From: Dryas octopetala
Taxonomy: Eukaryota > Streptophyta > Magnoliopsida > Rosales > Rosaceae
NCBI GenBank assembly: GCA_963921425.1
Contig: OY992835.1
Location: forward strand, 16,430,001 to 16,494,000
DNA length: 64,000 nucleotides
Reading direction: 5' to 3'
The notes under the pieces were generated by a model. The model was not told the origin of the DNA. It worked only from the letters and a program-made list of their open reading frames with translations, and ran no database searches. Positions 1 to 11,493 of the stretch are shown here, piece after piece (the stretch's first letter is position 1; each line of letters opens with the position of its first letter). Made by a program: the position numbers and the translations under genes.

Positions 1-1569
1 GATTAGTGTTGAATAGTAAGAGCATCTTTTACAGTAGTACCACTGTCTTTCTAAAAGAGTTCCATTAATCATAGTTTTAATCATAACCACTTTTTTGTTT
101 TCCCTTTCTACTACACTAGCTACTTTTTCTTGGTACAGATTTATATATATGGTTCCACCACCAAGATAACCTTTAGGACAGTCCTACTATATATACATCA
201 AACACTTATCAATTTGACTGCAGTACGTCTCTATCTAGCTACCATGAAAAAGAAAGACAAGTACATGTTTGATAAACTGATATTAGTTAAATTGAAATTT
301 ATTGGGTCTAGAATTGGGATGTGCTTAAGAGCTCCAATTTTGTTACAACCTTTTGACTTGTCGAGATGCTTTTTTACTTGATTGAATGTGTGGTCAAAAT
401 TTATAGTTTGGTAATAGAAATTACCTTATATCATAAGCTATTTGTTCACAACTACATCATGCACATCAACTTACGTTAACATTAATGATATGAAGTCTCT
501 GTACTGTAAATGGTGAGAGTACAATTTGTAGCATTGGACAGTAATATATCCATCCATTCATGCATACATACATACATGTGTTGATCAAAAAGAAATGCAG
601 GGTAAACAAACTTGTTAGGATTTGCATCTTGGACATAAAAACTATTAGGACAGTTGTTGGCAGGCAATCAGTCAGAGGAAGAAGATAGCATAGGAGCAAG
701 TTGCAAAAAGAATTTTGTCTTATCGCATTCACATCCCAGTTTCCCTCTTGTATATTTTACAATGCCATTAAAATTCTCTAGTTGTTACAGAGAGAGAGAG
801 AGAGAGAGAGAGACTCAGCTGGGTTTCTGAGTCCTACCCACATGCGCCCCATCATCATTACAGCTCAGTGAATAATGGGTTGCCATAGCCCATAGCATTT
901 GCTTAACATCTCTCTCTCTCTCTCTCTCACATTCTGTCATTCATATATATATTTGTCAACTCTCATGTTTTTCTTCACCTCTTGGGCCTCTGCAGATCAT
1001 CAGATAGCAAATATATAAAAGTGGAACATCAGATTTCTTCAAAGATATCATTGAAACCACAAGAGAGTAGTGAACATTACACCAAATTAATTACAAATAT
1101 AAAAGAATTGAATTATATACCAACTAACTAAATTAATATTTCACCATGATTAATTCATAAATTTCAAATTGCAAACAGGGGAAGTGACATGGGACTACTA
1201 CTACTGCCTGGTTTAGCCGAAACGATCTGCTAGAATTAAGAGGCGCAGCCAACTATGGGGCTTTCTCTAATGTGGGATCGATGCAGGATATGATTATCGA
1301 ATGCTCTCTTACATCCAGCATTTCGCATTTAGGAAATTATTAATTGGAACAGAGAATACTCTATATCAGTTAAACTCTATATATATGCTCTCTTACCTAC
1401 GTATTGTGAATGGTGACAAATGTATCAAAGTTGAGGATGGACTAATTTTCTTTAGTAGCCACATTTCAAGTTATCAGAATTGAGAAGTGTGTGTGAAACC
1501 CTTGTTTAAGAAATGCTATGGACAATTAGCATGGTTGTCCTTAAAATGATTTTGCTCACCACTTTTAAT
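1..1569. other. Intergenic, no gene seen
   Basis: AT-rich non-coding sequence with no coding region I can support. It holds an (AG)n microsatellite at about 789-813 and a (TC)n tract at about 910-928. The short open frames here have no domain signature and no convincing splice context. Confidence 0.6.
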
Positions 1570-1581
1570 CATTATGTTGTA

Positions 1582-1689
1582 CGTGAATTGGGGTTGGCCT
1601 AATTGGCCGAGGACAAAAACTCCCCCCCTCCACACCCGGGTTCGAACCCTCCTCCCTCCCTTGTACTCAAAAAAAAAAAAAAACAAAAA
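1582..1689 (+). mobile_element. tRNA-derived SINE with 12-bp target duplication
   Basis: A ~108-bp element with a tRNA-like head. An A-box-like TGGCCTAATTGG lies near 1595 and a perfect B box, GGGTTCGAACCC, at 1638-1649; together these form the internal pol III promoter typical of tRNA-derived SINEs. An A-rich tail follows (about 1669-1689). The element is flanked by an exact 12-bp direct repeat, CATTATGTTGTA, at 1570-1581 and 1690-1701, as expected from LINE-assisted target-primed insertion. The intact duplication suggests a fairly recent event. The family is not identified. Confidence 0.85.
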
Positions 1690-2137
1690 CATTATGTTGT
1701 ATATTACTATTTTACTTTGTCTCAATTGTTATACATATTGACTATGGTTAACTTGTTACAATTCCCGGCCAAAAAAAAAAAAATTTTACAATAATATGCA
1801 TCCACATATTAACTTTGATGATGTATAACATGGGCAAAAATATTTGAATTTGATATAATAATTTATGGTGATCGTACGCCTTAGAGTTACTTTAAAACCT
1901 TATACCCAATGAAAAAACAATCCCTAAAAATTTACCTCGTTACCCTAAAAAACTATAATGTGTAACATGACACGCTTTGAATAAAATAGTAATGTATATA
2001 AACCAAGATTAAAAGTTGTGAACAAATACATTGGTGTTTAGTACTTTTATTTCTCTTTTACAATGTCTCTAAATTTCCTTTTATTACATCCAAATTTTTT
2101 AGACAATAATCATTAATCAATTAACTTTTGCATTGCC

Positions 2138-2233
2138 AGTTGTTAGGGTAGCTCAGTTGAAATGACAAAAAAATTGCCTCCTACACCAAATTCGATCTCT
2201 CATTCCTCCGTTCCAAAAAAAAAAAAAAAAACA
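2138..2233 (+). mobile_element. Probable degenerate SINE
   Basis: A second tRNA-like head (TAGCTCAGTTG near 2149, then AATTCGATCTC near 2190) is followed by a long A tract (about 2216-2231). The order A box, B box, poly(A) matches the better SINE at 1582-1689. The B box is diverged and I found no clear target duplication, so this is tentative. Confidence 0.4.
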
Positions 2234-2299
2234 AAGAAGCTTTTAGTGTAATGATACTTATCTTCCCGACAATGTTGAGAGATGTCCCAATTCAAAACC

Positions 2300-5200
2300 C
2301 CTGGCCTCCATCTAGATCAAAAATGAAAGCTGACAAAACTGAGAGTGAGAGGGAATGGTCCCAAACATTATGGGAATCCAAAGAATGACTCAAGGAAGCT
2401 AAACCATCATCTACAAAATTTGCCTCACAAAGCACATGTTGAAACTTATATCCTCGAAGGATCTAGAAATAATCTAGATGTCTCCGATAATGACTTTAAC
2501 ACACCCAGGAATAGAGCATCTTCCCAATATGCAGTCAATAAAAAGTTTAGAATCCCCATCGACAATCACTCTTGAAAATCTTGAAATATATCACATAATT
2601 TCTCTCCATGATCTTAGAAAAGTCTTAAGTTCCAATCTTTCTCTCTCAATTAAAAAGAAGGAAAAATAATTAATGACAATCTTTAAAAACTTTTAAATTT
2701 TTTTAATATTTTTAAAAGAAAGACTTTTTTTTTTCCTTGGCCAAAAAAAAAAAAAAGAAAGACTTTTTAAATAATAAATTGCGGAAGGTTAATCAAGTGG
2801 TCTTGGCTATCTAAAAAAAATCAAGTTGTCTTGATTTGATAATTTCGTGGGCCCCTAGTTTTGGGCCTTGGTGGTAAAGAAGCGGTCCATTTCTGATCTC
2901 TTCCTACTCTCTCTAGAATGTCAAAATCTCAATTAATGCCCTCGCTCTTTCTAGTCTCTCCCGCGTTTGTTTTGACCTCCTGCTGGCGGGGATGTGAGCT
3001 GTCGGCTGAGAGCCAACTCGGCTCGGCTCAACTCCAACTGGTCCCAAACCCAAACTATTGAAGGTAGGCCCCACGGCTCTCCCTCATGCCATTATTACGG
3101 CTCACACGTGAACTCAACCCTCCTATTCACACGTGGCGTCGTGCCATTGGAAGTACACCTGATGGGATAGCTTATTCCACATGGCATATCGAAACAGCAG
3201 CAGCTGGAAACTGGGACCATCTGATTTCAGTCAGAATCTCTCTTAATTTAACATTATCCTCTACAACTTCAATCAGGCTCTATATCACCTTCGATGTGGA
3301 TGTGCTGTACTTGATTTTATCTTTCTTTTCTTTTTTCAATATTATTTAGATATCTAATAATTCGTGTGCAATTTAATAATTTACTTATCTAATCTAATTT
3401 CTCAAAGTCAGTAAAAAAAGTCAATTAAATTAGATTGAATTGATCGATTTGGAAAAATTATAGCGAATTAGATATCTAATCCAATAGGGTGAGACCCACG
3501 AGCATGAATGCATCCCACCAAACATTTGTGAATAGGGATTCTATAATTACTGCCATATGATCAAGGTTGAAGATTAATTAGATGGTTCCATAAATACCTT
3601 AAACCATGGTATAACCTAGTCTGGTTAGCCTCATAGATGTTAATGAATTTACCATGGGGTGTATATGGTAATGGGGATTAGGTAGTTCATAGTTTTATAA
3701 AGTACCTTACATGTCATTGTCTAAAATTTGCAACAAAGTTGTGAAATCAATGAATGCTGTTCAAAGCCATGCTGATAAATTGAAAACAAAATTAGTAGAA
3801 GGAAAAAAGTGGCATCAAGCCAACCCCCAACATGGTGGAACATGGACCAGAGACCATAGACCATGGATCATAGGTCATGTCCAAGCAAGAACAATTCGAA
3901 TCCCTCTAGACCCAAATCTTGAACCAACCTATAAATCTTGAACAAGAAGAATTTTTCATATATAGAAGACAAAAGAACAAATTTGATCACCAACTTAAAA
4001 GATGTCGAATCAAGATCAAAAGATTCACCCAATGGTAGAGAGGTTTTGACTTTTGATGTACACGAGTACATATGTACATAAGTTTTGTCACATCGAGTGG
4101 CCTTAGCTCAACAACCTGGAAAGGGCCAAAAGTAGCCCATGGGAATTAGGGCCCTTATCCCCCTCCAAAGGAAGCATCATTGTCTCAACAAGTTTTTCCA
4201 CAACAGTACAATCAATCCTAGATATCTAGATTTCTCAAGCTAGCTGGCTCTCAAGGTTCATGATGTTGATGCCCACATGATATCAAATTTGGGTCATTGC
4301 TATAATGCTTACATCAAGACACATTCCTCTCATTAATTCTTTTCATTGTTTTGTACAAGTCATGCTCTTCTTGTCGTTTTAATCCTATGCATATATATGT
4401 CCTAAAGAGACTGGTCAGTAGAACTTGTACTAACAAAGGCTTAAAGGATGGTAAAATTATCAATCTCTTAATTGAAAGGTCAGAGAAGCATCAAGCAATT
4501 AGAGCATGTGCAATGAGAGTGTTAATGTCAAGTTAATTTTAATTTATTGACTTTTTGAAAAAAAAAAAAAAAAAATGATTTGCAATGGAGTATCAATGTC
4601 AATAATTGACATGGATGTCAAAAGTCAAGAAGTGTGTTAAATCAGACATGATTTAAATAGTTAAATCAGGTGAAGTAAGCAAAACAGCCAATAGCAACTA
4701 CACACTAAGTTTTGAAGAGAAAATGCTTCATAAGACATGCCTCATAAGAGAATTTCTCGTATTTTATGACACTTCTCCATACCCACTAGCAACAATCTAC
4801 TATTCTTTTACTCACACACATCTCAAAATTTAGTGATCCTAAACAGTAAGGTATACCTTACAAAATACATAGTTTAAAAATGTATATTTTTTGGGAGCCT
4901 CTATTGAAACGATAAGTGATTATAGAATATGACTACAGATTGAATCCACTGTGGTGTTTGTGTCAAGTAGTCCCAGCCCAAACTCCAAGTTGAATTCAGC
5001 AGGCTCTTAATTCATGGTAACCCCCCTGTTGGGCCTCAACGAATATTATGGACCAAGACTCTTACAAGAGAAAGGGTCCATTTATTCAAATGCCTATCTA
5101 ATCTCCCAATTGTTTGTTTCTTTTTATATTTTTCTTCACACAAGTTCTAACTTCTAACTCAAGTGACATAAAGGTGTGGCAGGGAAAATGTATAACCTAT

Positions 5201-5550
5201 GTTCAAGTCTTGTTGTAAGTTAAAAAAGATTGTTCTACTTTTATTTTCATTTACTAATTCTGATTTTTGAAATGCTTAATCATCCACTTTATGACCAATA
5301 TAAGATATTAACATTAAATTTAGGAACACATAGTAATTTGAAATGAATAATTAAGTTATGACAGATGGAGAAATAAGTTAATATTTTAGTTAGGATTAAA
5401 GTTTGAACCCTTCTAATATAATTTAAAAAATGAATAATTTAGACATGACACCCTATATATAGATGTCATTTTCACCATAGTATATACAATAGGAGTAAGG
5501 AAAACTTTCCTCGTATTTATCTCTTCACGCTTATATGACCAATTTATTAT
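2300..5550. other. Intergenic, no gene seen
   Basis: About 3.2 kb of AT-rich sequence with poly(A)/poly(T) tracts and no supportable coding exon. A slightly GC-richer patch near 2880-3240 contains ACACGTG-type strings, but no gene model can be built from it. Confidence 0.55.
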
Positions 5551-5797
5551 AAACGTTCTCGTAGTTTAGATTTTGTTATAATTAAACCAAAATTAAAATT
5601 TTGTCCAAATTTTAGATAAAATGATTACGCAAAAATCAAGTGTAATATTAGCCTTTGCGAGTTTAAGAGCAAAACGGTCACAAATTTCGTAAAGTTACAC
5701 TCCCACTTTGATAAAAGCAAAGATTTTATCATCTAAATTTGGATGAAATTTTACTTTTGCACTTGAGTGTAACAAAATGTAAACTACAAGAATTTGA
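5551..5797. mobile_element. MITE-like inverted-repeat element
   Basis: About 250 bp that folds on itself. The left arm begins near 5555 (TTCTCGTAGTTTAGATTTTG) and the reverse complement of the right end reads TTCTTGTAGTTTACATTTTG. Similarity continues for about 70 bp into each arm, around the shared block CCAAATTT. There is no coding capacity. A non-autonomous DNA transposon is the simplest reading. The target duplication is unclear, so the superfamily is not assigned. Confidence 0.55.
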
Positions 5798-5799
5798 TT

Positions 5800-6950
5800 A
5801 AAAACTTCAAGGAAAAAATTGAAAAATAGTTAATTACCCATTTTTCTATTTTGATGGGTCATAATCTAATAAGCTTAAACCCCAGTACCCCACATGCAAA
5901 ATGCATATCTAAAAAAAAAAAACCAAAAAATCAGGTGTTAAGATTTACTTAAGAACTTAAGATATTAGTTCCGCAAGATAATCAAAAGTAAACTTTGTAC
6001 GGACTACGGACCATATGCCCCATAATTGGACTGTGTCACACGCTCTACAAACCGGATTTTTAGTTAAAAGATTGGCCAAAGAGATCTTTGAGCAAAACAA
6101 CTTGTGGTCATAAATTATAGCACAACAACATGGCAAGCCAAATCCTCCATGTGAGAGACTCGGTCCCTCCTTTGTGGCATTGCCAGAAGTAATCCTGGCT
6201 CTATTCTATCCACTTGGGTCCCACAATGCCCACACCTGGTTTCTTACAACTTTTCATTGATGGGTTCCTCTCTAGTGGAATTCCAAAGTAACCCTCTTCA
6301 TCTCCAGCAGGATCAATATCTATCTTCCTCACAATATCTTTCTTCACTGGCTTTGCTTGTCTCTCTCTCACACATGTATATCTATTTCTTTGACCATTGA
6401 ATTTTACCTCATATCTCTGTACCTGGTTTTCAGCTCAACTCTTGGTTTTTTTGAGGTGGGTTGATTTTGCCTACTAGTGAACATGTGCTTTCTTCTTGAA
6501 TCCATGTTTTATAGCAGTTTGTTTTAATTTTCCACCCGGAGTTTCTTATTTTGTGAAGTTGTTTTGTTCTGGGTAGTTGTAATTATTAATTTTTTCACAT
6601 GCTCTTCATGTGTTCTAGCTGTTTGTTTATGCTTTTTCAGTCAGAAGATCTACTTCTATTAGGTAGGTTGATCTTAGGTGATTGTGGAATGTGAATTTCT
6701 TAGAAAGTAGCTCATATTGCTAGTAGGATAGTTTTTGGTTTTTAATGTTTGAACTTGTCTAAAAGTAGGTTGATTTTGGAGGAACTTAAGTAGTGTGCTT
6801 CCTTGATAAGGCATTTTATATTTGGTATCAGGGTAGGCTAGTATTTTGGTTTGTGATTGTGGATTGTAAAAAAGGGATGGAAATTGGATCTTATAATGAA
6901 TTTCGTATAAATTATAATTTTTCTGAGTGGGATTTGTGGTGAAGAGGAGA
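5800..6950 (+). promoter_or_regulatory. ELF3 5' flank and probable leader
   Basis: The 1.15 kb upstream of the ELF3 start codon lacks any other gene. The CT-rich stretch from about 6290 to 6420 followed by T-rich sequence looks like a plant 5' leader, possibly with a leader intron. No transcription start can be fixed from sequence alone. GTG at 6927 extends the frame upstream but is not a start; the first ATG of the conserved ELF3 N terminus is at 6951. Confidence 0.4.
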
Positions 6951-9900
6951 ATGAGAGGAGTTAAAGATGAAGAGAAAGTGATGAGTCCTATATTTCCTAG
7001 GCTTCATGTCAATGACACAGAAAAAGGAGGGCCAAAAGCACCTCCAAGGAACAAGATGGCTCTCTATGAGCAACTCAGTATCCCTTCTCAAAGCTTTACC
7101 TTTGGTTCACCATCGTTGTCTCTTCCTCACAATAATAGCAGCAGCTTGGTTCCATCCACATCCCTGAGCGATGTGAGTACAGCAATCTAAATGGATTTTT
7201 GCAATGTAGTAATAAATAAATAGAAAATTGTTCCCTTTTTTGGTTACTTTACTGCAATTTTGTGTTGGTTAGTATGTAAGCATTGAGATGCCTTTTGTTT
7301 GCGCTCTCTGCTCTCATTTTTCATTTCGTGAAAGAATTTTGTACCTTTTCAATTCTTGGTCTTATGAGTGCTTTTATTTAACCAAAAGTATGTGCAAGAG
7401 AATCAGTACCATAAGATTGTAGTAAGCTTACTAGGCTTGAGCTTGTACTGACATTGTTATTGTTGTAGTCCTACCATCTGTTTATATCTTTTTTCCTTTT
7501 CATGTAACTTAAACCACTTGTTTTAGGAAATATGGTTATCTTTGATTTGTTTGGTGTTTCAGAATGGCTTGTAATTTTGTTATCCTTTTCTGCTTATATA
7601 TATATTTCCTTAATTTCTGTTGTGGAATATAAGTGGTTTGAGCTTGTAACAAGATTCTTGTTTAATGCCCCTCTGTGCATATATAATAACTTTTGACGGT
7701 ACTAATTTTGTGCATATACATAAATTCCTTTAGTTCTGTACTAATTTTTCTTGTATGATTAAAAAAAAAAAAAATGATTTGTATCTGTAGGTTGTTGCCG
7801 ATGAAAGGAATATATTGACCCCATCTTGCAACTCTCTCGTGCCTTCTCATCCAGCTGAGGAGATCCAATCTTATACCCCTAGTGGGGCTAAATTAAACAC
7901 CATGATGGCAGATTATGAAAGGATATCCACCAAACCATCAAACTATCAAAGTTTCAATGCCATAGGACCATCTTCATCAGCAGCTAAATGTGATTCGTTT
8001 CAACCAAATAAAATCTCCAACTTTAGGAACTTTTCTTTGAAGTTTGGAAATGGGGATGATGTAAGAGTTCCTACCTCTTTCCTAGGAATAGCTTTGCAAT
8101 GTACAAACAGTCAGCAAAGCAAAGAGAGGGAAAAGCTGCCTTGTTTGATCTCCACAGTGCAACTTAAAAGTTCTTGCATGAATGCAAGTAGCACCATAGA
8201 TCTGAAATCAAGACAATATGTGAGAAATCAAGATGAAGAGAATCCAAAAGTGTCTCAGGATAATGAGGACACTGTGGAAAGGTCTGTTTCTATTGCTTTA
8301 GCTAGCGTAAAGGATTTTTCAAATACATCATCTTGCCCGTCAAACAAAGTAAAAAATTCTGAATCATTGAAGCGGACATATGTATCTATGAGTCAAGAAA
8401 ATAGAAGCAGTTCAATGAATGATTCGACAAAATTAGGTGGTTCTAATGCACAATTGCATAGAGAGTCTTTGACTGTGCGTGACAGAGTGGCCCTTAAGGA
8501 GGACATTTTGGTGGAATCCAGAATAGGAAAAGTTGAAATTTCGTCAAAAGTGAGAATAGAATCATGTTTGAAGCCATCTCTTGGGAATGATAATAGAATT
8601 CCTAATGGGCTTAAAAATGGCAGTGAGTGCTGTGAAGAAAATTGTGGGGTTGTCGGAGTTGGAAATTTAGACAGACATGAAAATATTTCGGATATGCCCA
8701 TGGTGGACTATATTTCAGCTCTGGATATCTCCCCTGACGATGTTGTTGGAGTGCTAGGTGCAGAACAGTTCTGCAAAACGAGAAAAGCTATTGCCAAGTA
8801 AGTACCTCTGTTTGGTGGTTGCTACAAACATTTGTATGAAAGTTATCGTATCTATTGTGCTTTGCTAGACATTTTGCATCTTTACACTATTTGTGACAAA
8901 TTTGACCATAAAGTCTACTTTTCATTTCCAATGCAAAATTTTTCTTACCTGCATTTTCTCTTTTTCTTGTTTATCTTCAAGACCCTCAATGAGCAGTTCC
9001 AATATATTTGTTTCTTAGTTTATTTAAGTTTGTACTTTCATTCATAAACCTTCTAGTGTGAAGTGTTTTTTAGCAGTTGCACATAGTTCCACCGGTGGTA
9101 GAAACTTTAGAAATTGATGTCAGCTCTGTCAATCATATTCTCTAATCTTATTTTCATTTGTGTTGCTTCTGAATTTCAATCATGCATCGAACATGTATTA
9201 TTTATAATTGAGCTCATTTCCAGTTTAGATTCTGGATATTATATAGTTTTCTGATCCATCTTTTATGCTACTATTTTCAGTCAACAAAGAGTGTTTGCAG
9301 TACAAGTTTTTGAGTTGCATAGGCTAATAAAGGTAATATGTTAATTGCTTGGTCAATTTTCCATGTTCTTTATGAGATGTGTGTGTGTGTGTGTGTGTGT
9401 ACATATTAGTTTCCTCAATATAGTTCTTGAAAAAGTGAGTTGCATTACATATTAAAATTGGACCAGGTGCAAAGATTCATTGCTGGATCACCAAATCTAT
9501 TGCATGAAGGTAGCCTGTTTTTGAGCAAACCTGCAGTGAAAGTGCCTTTGGAGCATGCTCTAGAGCCACCATCCCTAAGTGTCAAACCGAAGGACCATCC
9601 TCAGAAGCCAAATTCTAGCACTGAATGTTCTGTGGAAAGTGCAGCAGGGAACTTCCCTCTTCCTTGTTTCAACAATGATACCAGCAGAGGACTTGTTACG
9701 AAGCAATCAAATTATGGTCAATATTCAAAGAAAGCACCATTAGCTTCTGGGGCAACCAATAGCAAACCACCCCTATGGTGTTTCCAACCTCCACCTGGAA
9801 ATATGTGGTTAGTTCCAATAATGTCTCCTACTGAGGGACTCGCCTACAAGCCGTATACAGGGCCATGCCCTCCTGCTGGAGGCTTCATGGCTCCAATGTA

Positions 9901-10453
9901 TGGCAGCTGTGGCCCTGTGAGGCTAAATCCAGGGAACAGAGACTACTTAAATGCAGCATATGGAGTTCCAGCTTCTTATCAACAAGGGATGGGAGCTGGT
10001 AGACCGCCCTTGCTTCAGACGTTCTTTCCACCTTATGGCCTTCCACTCACAAATCCAACTGTATCCAGTTCAGCTGTTGAGAAGATGACCCCATTTTCTG
10101 GAGGCCACTCAAATGGGCAGGAAATCAATTTCACTATGCCACATCAAAGTCCGTGTAACATGTCAAGCCAGCTGAGACAAGAAATGTCATGTTGTGTGGA
10201 GAACATTCAAGCTAATTCGAAAGAGAGTGAGTTACAGGGAAGTACAGCAAGTATCCCCTCAGACTGGACCAAAGGTAATATGCTTCCCCTTTTCCCTATG
10301 GCTCCACAAGTTCAGGAACCTACTCAAAATGCGCAAACAAGTGAGCATCAGACGCCGGTGATCAAGGTTGTTCCTCACAACATTAGATCAGCAACTGAAT
10401 CAGCAGCCCGTATATTCTTGTCAATACAAGAAGAGAGGAGAAATTGTAGTTAG
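6951..10453 (+). CDS. ELF3: EARLY FLOWERING 3 (ELF3), circadian evening complex scaffold
   Basis: Exons 6951-7172, 7791-8797, 9281-9332 and 9467-10453 have GT-AG introns and join in frame to about 755 residues (Arabidopsis ELF3 is 695). ELF3 is a nuclear scaffold that, with ELF4 and LUX, forms the evening complex repressing PRR, PIF and growth genes; it also links to phytochrome B and COP1. Recognition rests on three conserved blocks. The N-terminal block has [24 protein letters not shown] and LSIPSQ. The central ELF4-binding-type block (about 377-450) has [12 protein letters not shown], then [14 protein letters not shown] spanning the short exon 3. The C-terminal block has VIKVVPHN and [13 protein letters not shown]. 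Between these lies a Pro/Gly-rich region around [16 protein letters not shown]. No polyglutamine tract is present, unlike Arabidopsis. The frame is intact, so it is probably functional. Confidence 0.95.
9379..9400. repeat. (GT)n microsatellite in ELF3 intron 3
   Basis: A run of about 11 GT dinucleotides within the last ELF3 intron, between exon 3 and exon 4. It is a candidate polymorphic marker; no function is implied. Confidence 0.9.
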
Positions 10454-11493
10454 TATATCTCAAATTACAAGTATGAGTCATGTCAATCGGGAAACTTATA
10501 CATATAGTTTTATACTGTATTAAGTGTTTGATAATTGTTTATCTTTAATCCAAATATGTGTTAATAAAATGTAAATGTATCTCTGAAGACTTTATAGCAA
10601 CAGTTTTCTTTTTGCAAAGGTTTTCCGTAGGAGCACCTCTGCGCCCTAGAAAGCAATGAATTGATTCATATAAATGATTAGAAGGTCTATTCCAAGCTGT
10701 CTATGAATGCATTCATATTTTCTTAGTTTACTTCGGACTTTTTAGGCAATTTCTTCTATGTTCGATTGTTGTTTTTGTACCAGTATATAGTTTTTTTGGT
10801 TGAGTATCTGTATAAAGTTTGTAGCAAGAAATCAAAAGATATATACGTACAGTGTCGTAAAGTCAGTAATGCATGTTCACCTGCTCACAATGGCTCCAAT
10901 AAATTTCATGGTCAGTTAGATCTCATCTAAGTTCTGAATTCAAATGCAAATTTTATTATAGTTTATCACAAAACAACTAAAACTTATTATCAAAAAGCAC
11001 GTTACACGTACTTATCACAAAACAACCAACACTAATCACAAAACATGCAATTACCGGCCACATACGTACATCTAAATCTAAGATGGGTGATCACAATTAC
11101 CAAATTGCCCCGCTTGGACCGCTTGGTTGTAGGGAAGCCCTAGAGTCCTATTCTGTAAACACTAAACAGCAAGGGGTACGTAAGAGTCCTAGAGAGAGTT
11201 AAATCTGAATTGAAGGTATATATATAGAGAGAGTCCAATATATACAGAGATCTTAATTATCTAACAGTGAAGGTTAGTTTGGAATTCAAATACAATTGTT
11301 ATTATATTTTCACAAAACAACCAACACTTAATTTTCACCGTCAGATAACATCTAACGGTGACCATCAAATTTCTTGCTTCATGCATATATTACTGGCTGT
11401 GAAATACATTATAAATCTGAGCTGAGCTCTTCTCAAAGCCATCTTTCAACGCTAGCTAGCTAGACATCATTTAACCATCGATCAACACGAATT
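10454..11493. other. ELF3 3' region and spacer, no gene seen
   Basis: The first ~150 bp probably contain the ELF3 3' UTR (AATAAA-like AATAAAATG near 10562). The rest is AT-rich spacer. Related strings mentioning ACAAAACAACCAACACT occur twice (near 11022 and 11310), suggesting a small local duplication. Confidence 0.5.

Noticed and set aside
840-1000. Possible microRNA precursor near the CT-rich tract
   Set aside because: No stable long hairpin or known mature microRNA sequence was recognised.
1638-1649. GGGTTCGAACCC considered as a functional tRNA gene
   Set aside because: No cloverleaf stems can be drawn. A poly(A) tail and 12-bp duplication show a SINE.
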